Part shown: positions 18,362 to 26,660 of the stretch, one piece after another | Layout of the letters: every line of letters starts with the position of its first letter | How positions within the stretch are numbered: position 1 is the stretch's first letter | NCBI RefSeq assembly: GCF_017901155.1 | Contig: NZ_CP072800.1 | Coordinates: 434,001-498,000 of the forward strand | DNA length: 64,000 nucleotides | Origin: Candidatus Thiothrix anitrata | GTDB lineage: Bacteria > Pseudomonadota > Gammaproteobacteria > Thiotrichales > Thiotrichaceae | Direction: 5' to 3' | Program-made: the position numbers and the translations under genes | The notes under the pieces: model-generated | Told to the model about the DNA's origin: nothing | Database searches by the model: none | The model's input: only the letters and a program-made list of their open reading frames with translations

Positions 18362-19539
18362 GGCTTATCCCCCAAAGTCAGACTTGCCTTAATAGTATTG
18401 TCACTGTGGGAGGATTTCAGCGTTGCTCCTTCGCCCAAAGCGGCACGTAAATTATCCACCGCTTGCTGCTCTTTGGCCTGCAAACTCACTGACACGCTAC
18501 CTGCTTGGGTTTGTATCGACTCCACACTCAAACCCGTATTACCCGCAAAAGCTTGCGCAAAAGTGGCCAGTAGCTCCAACGGACTACGCTGGGTTTGCAC
18601 ACCACCTTTGTTTTTCAAATCCTGCACTGCGGAATCAAAACGCAACGGTAATGCTCGTGCGTCCACATTACTTGCCTGTGGGAATAACTCGCTAAACAGG
18701 CTCAGGTTTTGCGCATCCAAAGCCGCCAATTCCTGCTGCATCCGGTAAATGTGTAAGCCGTAAGTGCTGAAGCCCAATATCACCGCCACCCCGGTCAGCA
18801 CTGCGGCTAACCGCCACCGTCGCCATTGTTCACGGCGCGTTGCGGTGTGTTCACTTTGTAAACCGCGTAATAAATTCAACGGTAGCGCACTATTCAGGCT
18901 ACTCGCATGAAGTTGTTCGGTGTGGATTTCCGGGATCAGGGTAAAAGCTTCATCAGCCTGCCAAGTATCCGGCTGATCCGAATGCCAGCGTATCCGCATG
19001 GGCGCGGGATAAGTTGCACGCAAATTATCCAACACCAACGGTAGCGCACTGCGATTACAACTAAACCCCGCCAACTCACTGGTACGCACCCACACATGAT
19101 CGCCTTGTTGCCACAGCGTCAATAATTCTGCTTCCCACGGCAACGCGAACACATCCGGTAAAATCGTGCTGGGGCGCAACCCGCGCTGAATTAACACGCT
19201 TTGCCACAACAACAAACGCTCACGCAACACTACTGCCGCATCAAGCTGTGGGGAATCACTGCGAGCTTGCCAAACAATGTGCTGATTTTCCGCATCGTCG
19301 GCTAATGCCTCTTCCAACGCATAAGGCACGGCCTGCTGTAACTGGCGTTTATTACGAGTATTGATCGTGGTTTGGGTTAATAACACCTCACGGGCGGGGA
19401 TCAACAACACCACGGTTTGCCCCTGAGCCGAGGGTAAAAGCGTATCCCAACTGCCGTGCTGCCAATCGGCAACTGCGCCAGTAAGCAATGCCCAAGCGGG
19501 TTCGGCATCATCAGGGTTTTGCAGGCGTATTACTAGCAT
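18358..19539 (-). CDS. gspL: Type II secretion system protein L
   Basis: A cytoplasmic actin-like domain (about residues 1-240, starting MLVIRLQNPDDAE), one helix near 255-275 and a periplasmic domain; 393 residues. GspL binds GspE and GspM. The start is placed at ATG 19539, which overlaps the gspK end by 29 bases; an in-frame ATG at 19569 would extend the overlap. The periplasmic part has a heptad-like VSLQAKEQQAVDNLRAALGEG stretch. Confidence 0.87.
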   Translation of the reverse strand: MLVIRLQNPDDAEPAWALLTGAVADWQHGSWDTLLPSAQGQTVVLLIPAREVLLTQTTINTRNKRQLQQAVPYALEEALADDAENQHIVWQARSDSPQLDAAVVLRERLLLWQSVLIQRGLRPSTILPDVFALPWEAELLTLWQQGDHVWVRTSELAGFSCNRSALPLVLDNLRATYPAPMRIRWHSDQPDTWQADEAFTLIPEIHTEQLHASSLNSALPLNLLRGLQSEHTATRREQWRRWRLAAVLTGVAVILGFSTYGLHIYRMQQELAALDAQNLSLFSELFPQASNVDARALPLRFDSAVQDLKNKGGVQTQRSPLELLATFAQAFAGNTGLSVESIQTQAGSVSVSLQAKEQQAVDNLRAALGEGATLKSSHSDNTIKASLTLGDKP

Positions 19540-20542
19540 CGTCAATCGCTGGTGGTTTAGGGTCATCAACCCGTTGAAATTGGCGCATTATGACACGGAT
19601 AGGTTTGCCCCGTTCACGAAAAAATACGCTATTGAGGTGGACGCGTGCTCTGCCCATGCGTACCTCGCCTTGCAAGCGAAAATATTGCGAAGACACCCCC
19701 AGCAACAGCTTTTGTTCCGAAGTTAAACTGGCCTTGTCGGCTAAATCCTGTGCGGTTTCATAAGGCTCAGTTTCACGCTCGCTGAGAATCAAATCTTTTT
19801 GTTGAGTACTCAAACCCAATGCTGTCAACATTTCAGCACTCGCAGTATTAGCATTCACTCTTATCACTGTCGCCTGCGCTGGCAAGGTTGTCACCATTGC
19901 CTGCAAACGTTGCAAAGCCGCAGTCTTGTCTTCCTTAGGTAAATCCAACCGCAGCAAGCGCAATTCACTCACGTCGCTAAACGGCATATTAGCGGCACGG
20001 TACGGGATCACACTGGAAAGGTAATAATCGCTTTCCGCACCCTCGCCATCAAGAATCACATCGTTTTTATCCACCCAATCAGAAATCGCAGAGACAAAAC
20101 CTTGGGGTAATTGCGCCGCCTGCACCACACGCTGTAACGCAACCTGCTGATCCCTGCGCAGTAAACCCTCCTCATTGATCACATTATTGAGGTTGTAACG
20201 CGCTTGTAAATCTTCCAGCCTGCCGCTGAATTCGCCCACTTTCACGCCGCTGCCTTCCTCAATCGGCAAACTCGGCAAAACGGTTGCCCAACCTTCATTC
20301 AACGCATCGTATTGGTTGGATTTTGCGTCGCGCTGCAACTCCATCCCCACGAATTGCTCCAAAGACAGGGCGTATTGCCAAGCCCGTTCTAATGATTGGT
20401 AATTATCCTGATAGCGCACCGCCTGACTTTGCCGCGCAAAAATGACCGCAGCTAAGGTCATCACCAACGCTACCATCACCAATACGGTGAGAATCGCGAT
20501 ACCGCGTTGCGGTTTACGGGTCAGGAGTAAATTTCTTGGCAT
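19511..20542 (-). CDS. gspK: Type II secretion minor pseudopilin GspK
   Basis: A 343-residue minor pseudopilin at the tip of the secretion pseudopilus. The prepilin leader MPRNLLLTRKPQRG is followed by the hydrophobic helix IAILTVLVMVALVMTLAAVIF, giving cleavage after Gly-14. The large alpha-helical domain (helix-hairpin-helix-like, with LNNVINEEGLLRRDQQVALQR) is characteristic of GspK. Typical for the family, the residue five after cleavage is not Glu. It overlaps slt upstream by 29 bases and gspL downstream. Confidence 0.88.
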   Translation of the reverse strand: MPRNLLLTRKPQRGIAILTVLVMVALVMTLAAVIFARQSQAVRYQDNYQSLERAWQYALSLEQFVGMELQRDAKSNQYDALNEGWATVLPSLPIEEGSGVKVGEFSGRLEDLQARYNLNNVINEEGLLRRDQQVALQRVVQAAQLPQGFVSAISDWVDKNDVILDGEGAESDYYLSSVIPYRAANMPFSDVSELRLLRLDLPKEDKTAALQRLQAMVTTLPAQATVIRVNANTASAEMLTALGLSTQQKDLILSERETEPYETAQDLADKASLTSEQKLLLGVSSQYFRLQGEVRMGRARVHLNSVFFRERGKPIRVIMRQFQRVDDPKPPAIDDASNTPAKP

Positions 20543-22475
20543 TCGGTGTTATTGGCGGCAAACGCTCAGACAATCGCCGACCTTTCCCCTCATTCAAACG
20601 GTAATCGTAAATCGTAGTGTAGGCCATCACCGCCTGTACGTAATCACGCGTTTCATTAAACGGGATGCTTTCCACCCATTGATCCGCACTCAAGGTTTGA
20701 CGTGGCGACCATTTCGGTGGTCGTCCGGGGCCTGCGTTATAAGCAGCGGTAGCTTGGGCGTAATCGCCGTTAAAGCGCGTCAGCATTTGCGCCAAATACG
20801 CGCTCCCCAATTGCACATTGGTTTCCAACGGGAACACATCGTCTTTAGTATTGATGCTAATCCCCAATTTGCGCCCCACATCTTTGGCGGTGGGCAATAT
20901 CACCTGCATCAAACCAAATGCATTGGCACTCGACGCGGCTGTTGCATCAAACGCACTTTCACGACGCATCACCCCTAATACCCAAGCAGGCAACACACCT
21001 TGCACAGCGGCTTGTTTATTAACCAAGTCCGCATGAACCACCGGGAAACGTAAATTCACTTCGCCCCACGCTTTAGCACGCGATAATGTCCAAATCGCCA
21101 GATTCGGATCACCGGATTGTAACGCCAATTCTGCGGCGGCTAATTTCCCGTCATGATCCATAGGTATTAACGCCCGGAACCACTCTTTGCGCCCCTGCTC
21201 ACGTTCGCCAAGTGCAAACCATTCAAATGCCCGTTGCACAGCGGCAACACGCTGCAAACCACTAATTCGTTGCTGACGATCCACCAAAGGCTCTGCCAAT
21301 GCACGGTAATCCTGCCCTAGGTGATCTGACGCTAAAAAACCGTAAAACGTGGTGTGCGGGGTAAGCTTGGCATACAGGCTACTAGCTTCCGACTTTTTCC
21401 CCAAGGCTTCCAAAGCCCGCGCCTGCCAATATTGCCAAGGCACTGCGTCACGTTCATTATCGGTTTTAATGCTTTGCGCCGCCTGCAAAACCCGCGCCCA
21501 ATCATTTTCACGGGCAGCAATCCGCACCAACCACTGACTTGCTTCCTGACTACGCAGTGCATCGGGAATAGCCGCCAAGCGTGCAATCGCTGCTGCATCA
21601 TGACCTATGGCTTGCGACACACCGAGCGCACTTTCCACCACCGCGCTTTCTTCCGGGGTAAAGTGAAACACCTGCCGGGCGCGTTGCCAAACACTTTCCG
21701 CCGTCTTTGATTCCTTTTTAGCAAGACGTGCCAAACCAAAGCCAATCGCACCACGTAATGCTGCGGATTCAGGCTGTTTCAAAGCATTCTCTAATGCCGT
21801 TGTTGGGTCTTGGCGCATCGCGACCCAGACCGCAACCGCTGCCTGCTGATCCGGCGGTAAATCAGCCGCTAACTGGGTTGCCAAGGTACTTTGATTTTTT
21901 TCCACCGCTACCTGAATCCGCTGCCAATAGTCGTCGGTGGACAATTGCACATGAGCACGCAATAACGCTGTAACAGGCTCGCACGCGGCTGGAAAGTTTT
22001 TCTCAATTTGCAACCATGCCGCTTTACCTTCGGTCAAGGCTGCCTCTTTTTGCCCGGTCGCAGCTAACGCCTGAGCGCGATAACAACGCACAGCGGTTGC
22101 GTTCAAGGTCGCGGGTAACGTTTCCAGTAACGTCTGCCATGCTTGTTTGTTGGCTAATCGCTCGGCTAGTACCGGAGAGAATTCATCCGCCAGCACCGAG
22201 TGCGGATAACTTTGCACAAACGCTACTAATTTCGCATCGGGAATCGCTGCACCACTGAGCTTGAGGTATTCGTATTCCAACCAAGGGTACAACGGGTAAG
22301 CACGCAGCGCGGCGGGTAGGGCGACAAAACTATCGACCTTACCGGCTTGTAAATCCGCCCGCACTTGCTGGAATTGCTGACGGGTAACGTCAAGCGGTGC
22401 AGCGTGGGCGTTACCTAGGGTAAGTGCGCTGAGGCACAGGCAAATAAGCAGTTTTTTAATCATTAAGGGCTTCAT
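20514..22475 (-). CDS. slt: Soluble lytic murein transglycosylase (Slt70-like)
   Basis: A periplasmic enzyme that cleaves peptidoglycan between MurNAc and GlcNAc with 1,6-anhydro product. A signal peptide (KKLLICLCLSALTLGNAHA) precedes a long helical superhelix and a C-terminal lysozyme-like domain, with catalytic Glu near residue 506 in MRRESAFD, then GLMQVILPTA and AAYNAGPG. The start is ATG 22475; ATG 22463 is also possible and neither has a strong ribosome site. Its 3' end overlaps gspK, placing wall remodelling and secretion in one transcript. Confidence 0.92.
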   Translation of the reverse strand: MKPLMIKKLLICLCLSALTLGNAHAAPLDVTRQQFQQVRADLQAGKVDSFVALPAALRAYPLYPWLEYEYLKLSGAAIPDAKLVAFVQSYPHSVLADEFSPVLAERLANKQAWQTLLETLPATLNATAVRCYRAQALAATGQKEAALTEGKAAWLQIEKNFPAACEPVTALLRAHVQLSTDDYWQRIQVAVEKNQSTLATQLAADLPPDQQAAVAVWVAMRQDPTTALENALKQPESAALRGAIGFGLARLAKKESKTAESVWQRARQVFHFTPEESAVVESALGVSQAIGHDAAAIARLAAIPDALRSQEASQWLVRIAARENDWARVLQAAQSIKTDNERDAVPWQYWQARALEALGKKSEASSLYAKLTPHTTFYGFLASDHLGQDYRALAEPLVDRQQRISGLQRVAAVQRAFEWFALGEREQGRKEWFRALIPMDHDGKLAAAELALQSGDPNLAIWTLSRAKAWGEVNLRFPVVHADLVNKQAAVQGVLPAWVLGVMRRESAFDATAASSANAFGLMQVILPTAKDVGRKLGISINTKDDVFPLETNVQLGSAYLAQMLTRFNGDYAQATAAYNAGPGRPPKWSPRQTLSADQWVESIPFNETRDYVQAVMAYTTIYDYRLNEGKGRRLSERLPPITPNAKKFTPDP

Positions 22476-22565
22476 GGTGGAATGAGGGGTGTAGGTTCTC
22501 ACAAATGTTGCCTTGGATTCAAATTCTCGGTTTTGGCTATCTCAATCACCGCAAGACACCGGATA

Positions 22566-22589
22566 TTTTTAGTATTAGAATACTAAAAA
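22566..22589. promoter_or_regulatory. 11-bp-arm palindrome and TAAAAT box upstream of a DUF4143 ATPase
   Basis: TTTTTAGTATT and AATACTAAAAA face each other across two bases. Directly after it, TAAAAT at 22597-22602 can serve as a -10 box, leaving a leader of about ten bases before ATG 22618. A second DUF4143 ATPase at 32760 also follows a palindrome and a TAAAAT box, so this is probably the control site of the gene. The binding protein is unknown. Confidence 0.5.
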
Positions 22590-22617
22590 ATCACTTTAAA
22601 ATAGGTATTGCAGTAAG

Positions 22618-23808
22618 ATGATTGAGCCACTACAGCACCTTTCCAATCAAATCAGGACGCAAAAGCTGCCGGACTACCAGCGTTTCCTATTCCGGCAAAT
22701 CGACTTTTCGCAACGCTTGATCGGCATTATGGGCGCACGCGGGGCGGGTAAAACCACTTTGCTGCTGCAATACCTCAAATCCATGGCGCGGGAAACCAAG
22801 GTGCTGTATGTGATTGCTGACCATCCTTTGGTTGGGCAGCACGGGCTGTTTAGCATCGCCGATGAATTCCAGAAAATCGGCGGTGAATTGCTCATCATCG
22901 ACGAAATCCATAAATGCCAACACTTCGAGCGTGACCTGAAGCTGATTTTCGACAGCTATTTCAACCTCAAGGTCATTTTCACAGGTTCATCGGCAACCAC
23001 GATTGATAATGCCAAGGCGGACTTGAGCCGTCGCGCCATGCTGTACCACTTGCCGGTATTGTCATTCCGCGAATTTCTGGAATTGGAAACGGGCGAAACC
23101 TTTGAGGCGGTGACGCTGGATGCCCTGCTCCAACACCATCCGCAACTGGCGTTGGAAACCGTCAGCCGCATCAAACCTTTGGCGTATTTACCCGCGTATC
23201 TGGAACACGGTGCTTACCCGTTTTACCGTGAGGCGGGTTCAACCTATTTGCCGCGCTTGCTAAATGCGTCGATGCAGGTGATTGAGACGGACATCCCCGC
23301 ACTTTACCCGATTGACTACAACAAGGTGAACGCGCTGAAAAAGCTGATGGTGATGTTGTGCCAAAGCGAGCCTTACGACATCAATGTGTCCAAGCTGTGC
23401 GGCGCGGTGGAACTGAACCAGAAAACCCTCTACAAATACCTTGGTTTGTTGCAGGCGGCGGGTTTGTTGCGCTTGTTGGGGGCGAAATCCAGCGGGGTCA
23501 GCATTATTTCCAAGCCGGAAAAACTGTATCTGGATAACACCAATCTGTTTGCCGTGTTTTGTAACCAGCCCAAAGCGGGGACGCTGCGCGAGACGTTTTT
23601 TGCTTCGATGCTGTCTTACCACCACACTTTGAACTATCCCAAAAGTGGGGATTTTCTGGTGGATGGGCAGTATGTGTTTGAGGTTGGCGGCAAATCAAAA
23701 TCGAAGAAGCAGATTAAGGATGAAACGGCGGCGTGGGTGGTGGCGGATGAGTTAGAAATCGGGGTGGAGGGGAAGATTCCGTTGTGGTTGTTTGGTTTTT
23801 TGTATTGA
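22618..23808 (+). CDS. AAA_14/DUF4143-type ATPase
   Basis: A 396-residue P-loop protein of the group usually named ATP-binding protein (DUF4143). Walker A is GARGAGKTT (about residues 38-46), Walker B ELLIIDEIHK near 88-97, and sensor-1 VIFTGSSATT. The C-terminal half holds a winged-helix-like part (NVSKLCGAVELNQKTLYKYLGLLQAAGLLRLL) and ends with an altered nuclease-like fold (FEVGGKSKSKKQI), where E-x-G-G-K could stand for E-x-K. Cellular role is unknown; such genes are common in accessory regions. A palindrome lies upstream and a toxin-antitoxin pair converges downstream. Confidence 0.85.
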   Translation: MIEPLQHLSNQIRTQKLPDYQRFLFRQIDFSQRLIGIMGARGAGKTTLLLQYLKSMARETKVLYVIADHPLVGQHGLFSIADEFQKIGGELLIIDEIHKCQHFERDLKLIFDSYFNLKVIFTGSSATTIDNAKADLSRRAMLYHLPVLSFREFLELETGETFEAVTLDALLQHHPQLALETVSRIKPLAYLPAYLEHGAYPFYREAGSTYLPRLLNASMQVIETDIPALYPIDYNKVNALKKLMVMLCQSEPYDINVSKLCGAVELNQKTLYKYLGLLQAAGLLRLLGAKSSGVSIISKPEKLYLDNTNLFAVFCNQPKAGTLRETFFASMLSYHHTLNYPKSGDFLVDGQYVFEVGGKSKSKKQIKDETAAWVVADELEIGVEGKIPLWLFGFLY

Positions 23809-23816
23809 GTTTGGAA

Positions 23817-24293
23817 TTATTCACCGGCCCGTTGTAGTACCTGTTCAATGAGCAGTGGATTCAGATAAGCATTTGAGTTTTGCAGCAGCCGGACACGGGA
23901 TGTGATGTCGACAATTAAGCCTTCTTCTTTTGCCAATAGTAACAAACCTAAACTACCCATGGTTTCTAGCCCGTTGGTGTACGCAGATTTTTTCGCCCGC
24001 AAGTCATCGACCAGCATCAAGTTTGCAGATGTTGCCTTGTACAGTGCCATTGCTTCCAACTCACCATTGCCTAAGCCGGATATTTTTTGGAGTTTGCACC
24101 GACTCATGTCGATTTTTTGAACTTTGCCCACCAGATAAGCCTTTAAGGCATCTGCTTGGGGCTTGCCTTGTGCGCACACTTCGTCATACACAGCGGTTGG
24201 GACTAACACTGTGCCGAACAATGCTTCCAGCAGGTCAAGACCCCGATAAGTTGAGACGGCGACAAGTGCCGAACTATCTGCAATGACAATCAT
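23817..24293 (-). CDS. DUF3368 PIN-like toxin
   Basis: A 158-residue PIN-fold protein. The N-terminal IADSSALVAVS carries the first catalytic Asp (residue 5), GNGELEAMALYKATSANLMLVDDLRAKKSA the following acidic cluster (Glu in GELEA, DD pair), and the C-terminal LLLLAKEEGLI is typical of DUF3368. It overlaps the UPF0175 gene by 4 bases, the usual antitoxin-toxin order. It likely acts as an RNase; its RNA target is not predictable. Confidence 0.82.
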   Translation of the reverse strand: MIVIADSSALVAVSTYRGLDLLEALFGTVLVPTAVYDEVCAQGKPQADALKAYLVGKVQKIDMSRCKLQKISGLGNGELEAMALYKATSANLMLVDDLRAKKSAYTNGLETMGSLGLLLLAKEEGLIVDITSRVRLLQNSNAYLNPLLIEQVLQRAGE

Positions 24294-24553
24294 GCGGCGC
24301 GAAGTTGTTTGAAACGGATGACTTCGGCTTCGATTTCATCCATATCGGTGCTGATGGTTTCGATGCGATGCTGCTTGCAGGCGGCAAGGAACGTGTAAAT
24401 GTCCACGCCTGCGAATTCGCAGGCTGCGCCACGCGATAATTGACCGGACTGGAACAGCAACAAAGCAGTATGCAATTTGAATAGCTGAGCGAGGCTGGTT
24501 TTATCCTGTTGTGGCAGCAGGACGTGATCAGGTATTTCAAGCGTTATTTGCAT
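24290..24553 (-). CDS. UPF0175 family antitoxin
   Basis: An 87-residue protein with the UPF0175 pattern: a short beta-strand start (MQITLEIPDHVL), then ALLLFQSGQLSRGAACEFAGVDIYTFLAACKQHRI, a helix-turn-helix that usually binds its own promoter. It is translationally coupled (4-base overlap) to the DUF3368 toxin. About 115 bases separate it from the TPR lipoprotein gene upstream. Confidence 0.82.
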   Translation of the reverse strand: MQITLEIPDHVLLPQQDKTSLAQLFKLHTALLLFQSGQLSRGAACEFAGVDIYTFLAACKQHRIETISTDMDEIEAEVIRFKQLRAA

Positions 24554-24668
24554 GTTTTGCCCTCTGCGAGGTGATGGATATGTGTTTGATTGTAGGGTTA
24601 TCCCAACGGAAAAGCCATATCGCCATTTTTTGACTTCGGTTAGCGTTTGGCGGCTTTGGCTTGCTCTA

Positions 24669-26132
24669 TCAGTTGTAGCACAAAGTCATGTTTTTCCCCA
24701 AATACACCGGGGCTTGCTGGGCAAGCGGTGCAAACAATTGGGCGGACTCTTGCAACAGCGGCAGTGCTTGGGTTGGTTCGTTCCAATCAAGATATGATCC
24801 TCCAAATACCATAAGCGTATTCGCCACATTGAGCAGATACACCGCTGGGTTGTCATTGGTAAGCTCGCGGCGGAGGGTAAGTGCCTCAGTGTAGAGGATT
24901 TCGGCTTCCTTGCGCCGCTGGCTGTCATCGGAAACCAAGATGCCTAGGTTGTTCAGCATCATTGCCACATAGGGCAGGTACACCGTTGAATTGTCTTTGG
25001 CAAGCCCGCGATAGCTGCTGAGTGCCTCGGTGTAGAGGGTTTCAGCCTCTTTACGCCGCTGGCTGTCTACGTAAACCAATGCCCCAAGGTTGTTCAGCGT
25101 CATCGCCACATCGGACAGGTACACCGCTGGGTTGTCCTTGGCAAGCTCGCGGCGAAGGGTAAGTGCCTCGGTGTAGAGCGTTTCGGCTTCCTTGCGCCGC
25201 TGGCTGCCATCGGCAACCAAAATGCCAAGGTTGTTCAGCGTCATCGCCACGTCGGGCTGGTACACCGCTGGGTTATCCTTGGCAAGCTGGCGGCGGAGGG
25301 TAAGTGCCTCGGTGTAGATGGTTTCGGCTTCCTTCCGCCGCTGGCTGTCAGCGGCAACCAAGATGCCAAGGTTGTTCAGCGTCATCGCCACATAGGACTG
25401 GTACACCGCTGGATTGTCCTTGGCAAGCTCGCGGAGGATGCTGAGTGTCTCGGTGTAGAGGGTTTCGGCTGCGCGGTATTCGTTGTTGTCTTGCAAAAAC
25501 TTGGCATAGGTAAACAGGCGTTTGGGGGTTCTGCCGGATTTGAGTGCCTTTTCAAAATAGCCGCTGGTTTGGGCAATGCGTTGGTCGCCTAAACTGTAGG
25601 CAATCGCCGTCAACTGGGCTTTCAATAGCCATTCGTTAGCTTTGTCATCAAGCTGGGCGGTGATGGTTGCCTGTTCTTCCTGTAGCCGCTGCTGTTTTTC
25701 GAGCAGGGCATCTTGCTCTTGGGTGATTTCCCCAGCATCCAGCACTTTACGCGCTTCGGCATATTGTTGGGCATTAAACAGGGCTACTGCTTGCTTCAAG
25801 CGTTCGGTATTGACCGGGAATTTGTTAATTTCATCCGCCAATTTCAGCACGTCGCGTTTAAAGTTTTCCAGATTTTGCTCGGCGGTTGTCAGTACTTGGC
25901 GAAACTTCGCATTCTTTGGGTATTCTTGGACGTTTTCTCGCGCATCATCACGCTTGGCAAGCAGGTCTTGGTAATCTTGGGACTTTTGGTAGTTGTTGAC
26001 GGTGACGTTTTGAATAGCATCCCGCCCTGCTACCTGATTGGGTGAAAAATCCCCGCCACTGTTTTGGCTGACTTCCTGCTTATCACCGCACGCAGCGAGC
26101 AACAACATAACGACAAACACTAAACGACGCAT
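24669..26132 (-). CDS. TPR-repeat lipoprotein with SPN motif
   Basis: A 487-residue predicted lipoprotein: signal MRRLVFVVMLLLAAC with the lipobox Cys at 15. Just behind the Cys lies SGGDFSPNQVAGRDAIQNVTVNNY, an Asn/Val-rich stretch related to the tail of the neighbouring membrane protein. A coiled-coil-like region (about 60-215) follows, then five almost identical 47-residue TPR-type units (about 218-450) built as ETLYTEALTLRRELAKDNPAVY..VAMTLNNLG. At DNA level the units are exactly 141 bp apart. A scaffold role at the envelope is likely; partner and process are unknown. Confidence 0.8.
   Translation of the reverse strand: MRRLVFVVMLLLAACGDKQEVSQNSGGDFSPNQVAGRDAIQNVTVNNYQKSQDYQDLLAKRDDARENVQEYPKNAKFRQVLTTAEQNLENFKRDVLKLADEINKFPVNTERLKQAVALFNAQQYAEARKVLDAGEITQEQDALLEKQQRLQEEQATITAQLDDKANEWLLKAQLTAIAYSLGDQRIAQTSGYFEKALKSGRTPKRLFTYAKFLQDNNEYRAAETLYTETLSILRELAKDNPAVYQSYVAMTLNNLGILVAADSQRRKEAETIYTEALTLRRQLAKDNPAVYQPDVAMTLNNLGILVADGSQRRKEAETLYTEALTLRRELAKDNPAVYLSDVAMTLNNLGALVYVDSQRRKEAETLYTEALSSYRGLAKDNSTVYLPYVAMMLNNLGILVSDDSQRRKEAEILYTEALTLRRELTNDNPAVYLLNVANTLMVFGGSYLDWNEPTQALPLLQESAQLFAPLAQQAPVYLGKNMTLCYN
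24820..25524 (-). repeat. Five 141-bp tandem repeats coding for TPR units
   Basis: The string TTGG(C/T)AAGC recurs at 24856, 24997, 25138, 25279 and 25420, each exactly 141 bases apart, with highly similar sequence between. Each unit codes for 47 residues. Such near-identical, in-phase units can gain or lose copies by slippage or recombination without breaking the frame. Outer limits given are approximate. Confidence 0.85.
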
Positions 26133-26150
26133 AACCGACCTCAGCGGGGT

Positions 26151-26181
26151 TTCTTGCTCCCTTCACCCCTTGCGGGGGAAG
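26151..26181 (+). repeat. Dispersed 31-bp repeat, copy A
   Basis: The 31 bases beginning TTCTTGCTCCCTTCACCCC recur without mismatch in inverted orientation at 29487-29517. Both copies lie between genes. This copy lies in the 81-base gap between the two minus-strand genes that share the SPN motif. It includes CCCC..GGGG, so it can fold into a hairpin. Confidence 0.8.
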
Positions 26182-26213
26182 GGTTGGGGATGGGGGGAAG
26201 ATGCGCAGCATCC

Positions 26214-26591
26214 TCACTTTTGCACGGATACCGACGCATTGCCAACGCTGTTCGGGCTTTGATCGCCCTTGCTGCCTTGCTCAATCCGTTCCGCCGCAAC
26301 ACCCGCGCCCACACTGTTCGGGCTTTGCTTGCCTTCGCTGTGCTGGATGATGGCGGATTGCGGGGTGGCTGCCTGTTGCTGCAAGAAGCTGTTGGCAAAA
26401 CCCAAGATGACAACCAACAAACCCAGCACAAACACGAAACTCAAGCCTTTGTGGAATAGCCCTGCGGTTTCCTTACCATTCAATTTTTCAGGTTTGAACA
26501 ACTTGACCAAGCCTGCCAGCGTAAACACGGCGAAACCAACCAGCACCAGCGGATTACTCAGGTGTTCGATCCAAGGGGTAACATCACTCAT
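26214..26591 (-). CDS. Two-helix membrane protein with repeated SPNSVG tail
   Basis: A 125-residue protein with two hydrophobic helices (about residues 13-32 NPLVLVGFAVFTLAGLVKLF and 47-68 FVFVLGLLVVILGFA) and a polar tail holding two copies of G(K/D)QSPNSVG (EGKQSPNSVG and KGDQSPNSVG). The related GGDFSPNQVAG occurs in the lipoprotein encoded next. The ATG at 26591 is chosen because GAGG lies just upstream in GAGGCTTGCC; longer frames start poorly. Family not recognised; an inner-membrane partner of the lipoprotein is the best guess. Confidence 0.65.
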   Translation of the reverse strand: MSDVTPWIEHLSNPLVLVGFAVFTLAGLVKLFKPEKLNGKETAGLFHKGLSFVFVLGLLVVILGFANSFLQQQAATPQSAIIQHSEGKQSPNSVGAGVAAERIEQGSKGDQSPNSVGNASVSVQK

Positions 26592-26660
26592 GGCAAGCCT
26601 CATAGAGAAGTGGGGTTGCCCGAAAGTGTAACAAGCCATGCAGAAGCGTTATAGCTTTTT

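Noticed and set aside
24820-25524. Regular repeats that might suggest a CRISPR array
   Set aside because: The 141-base units are translated in frame as TPR repeats with no variable spacers.
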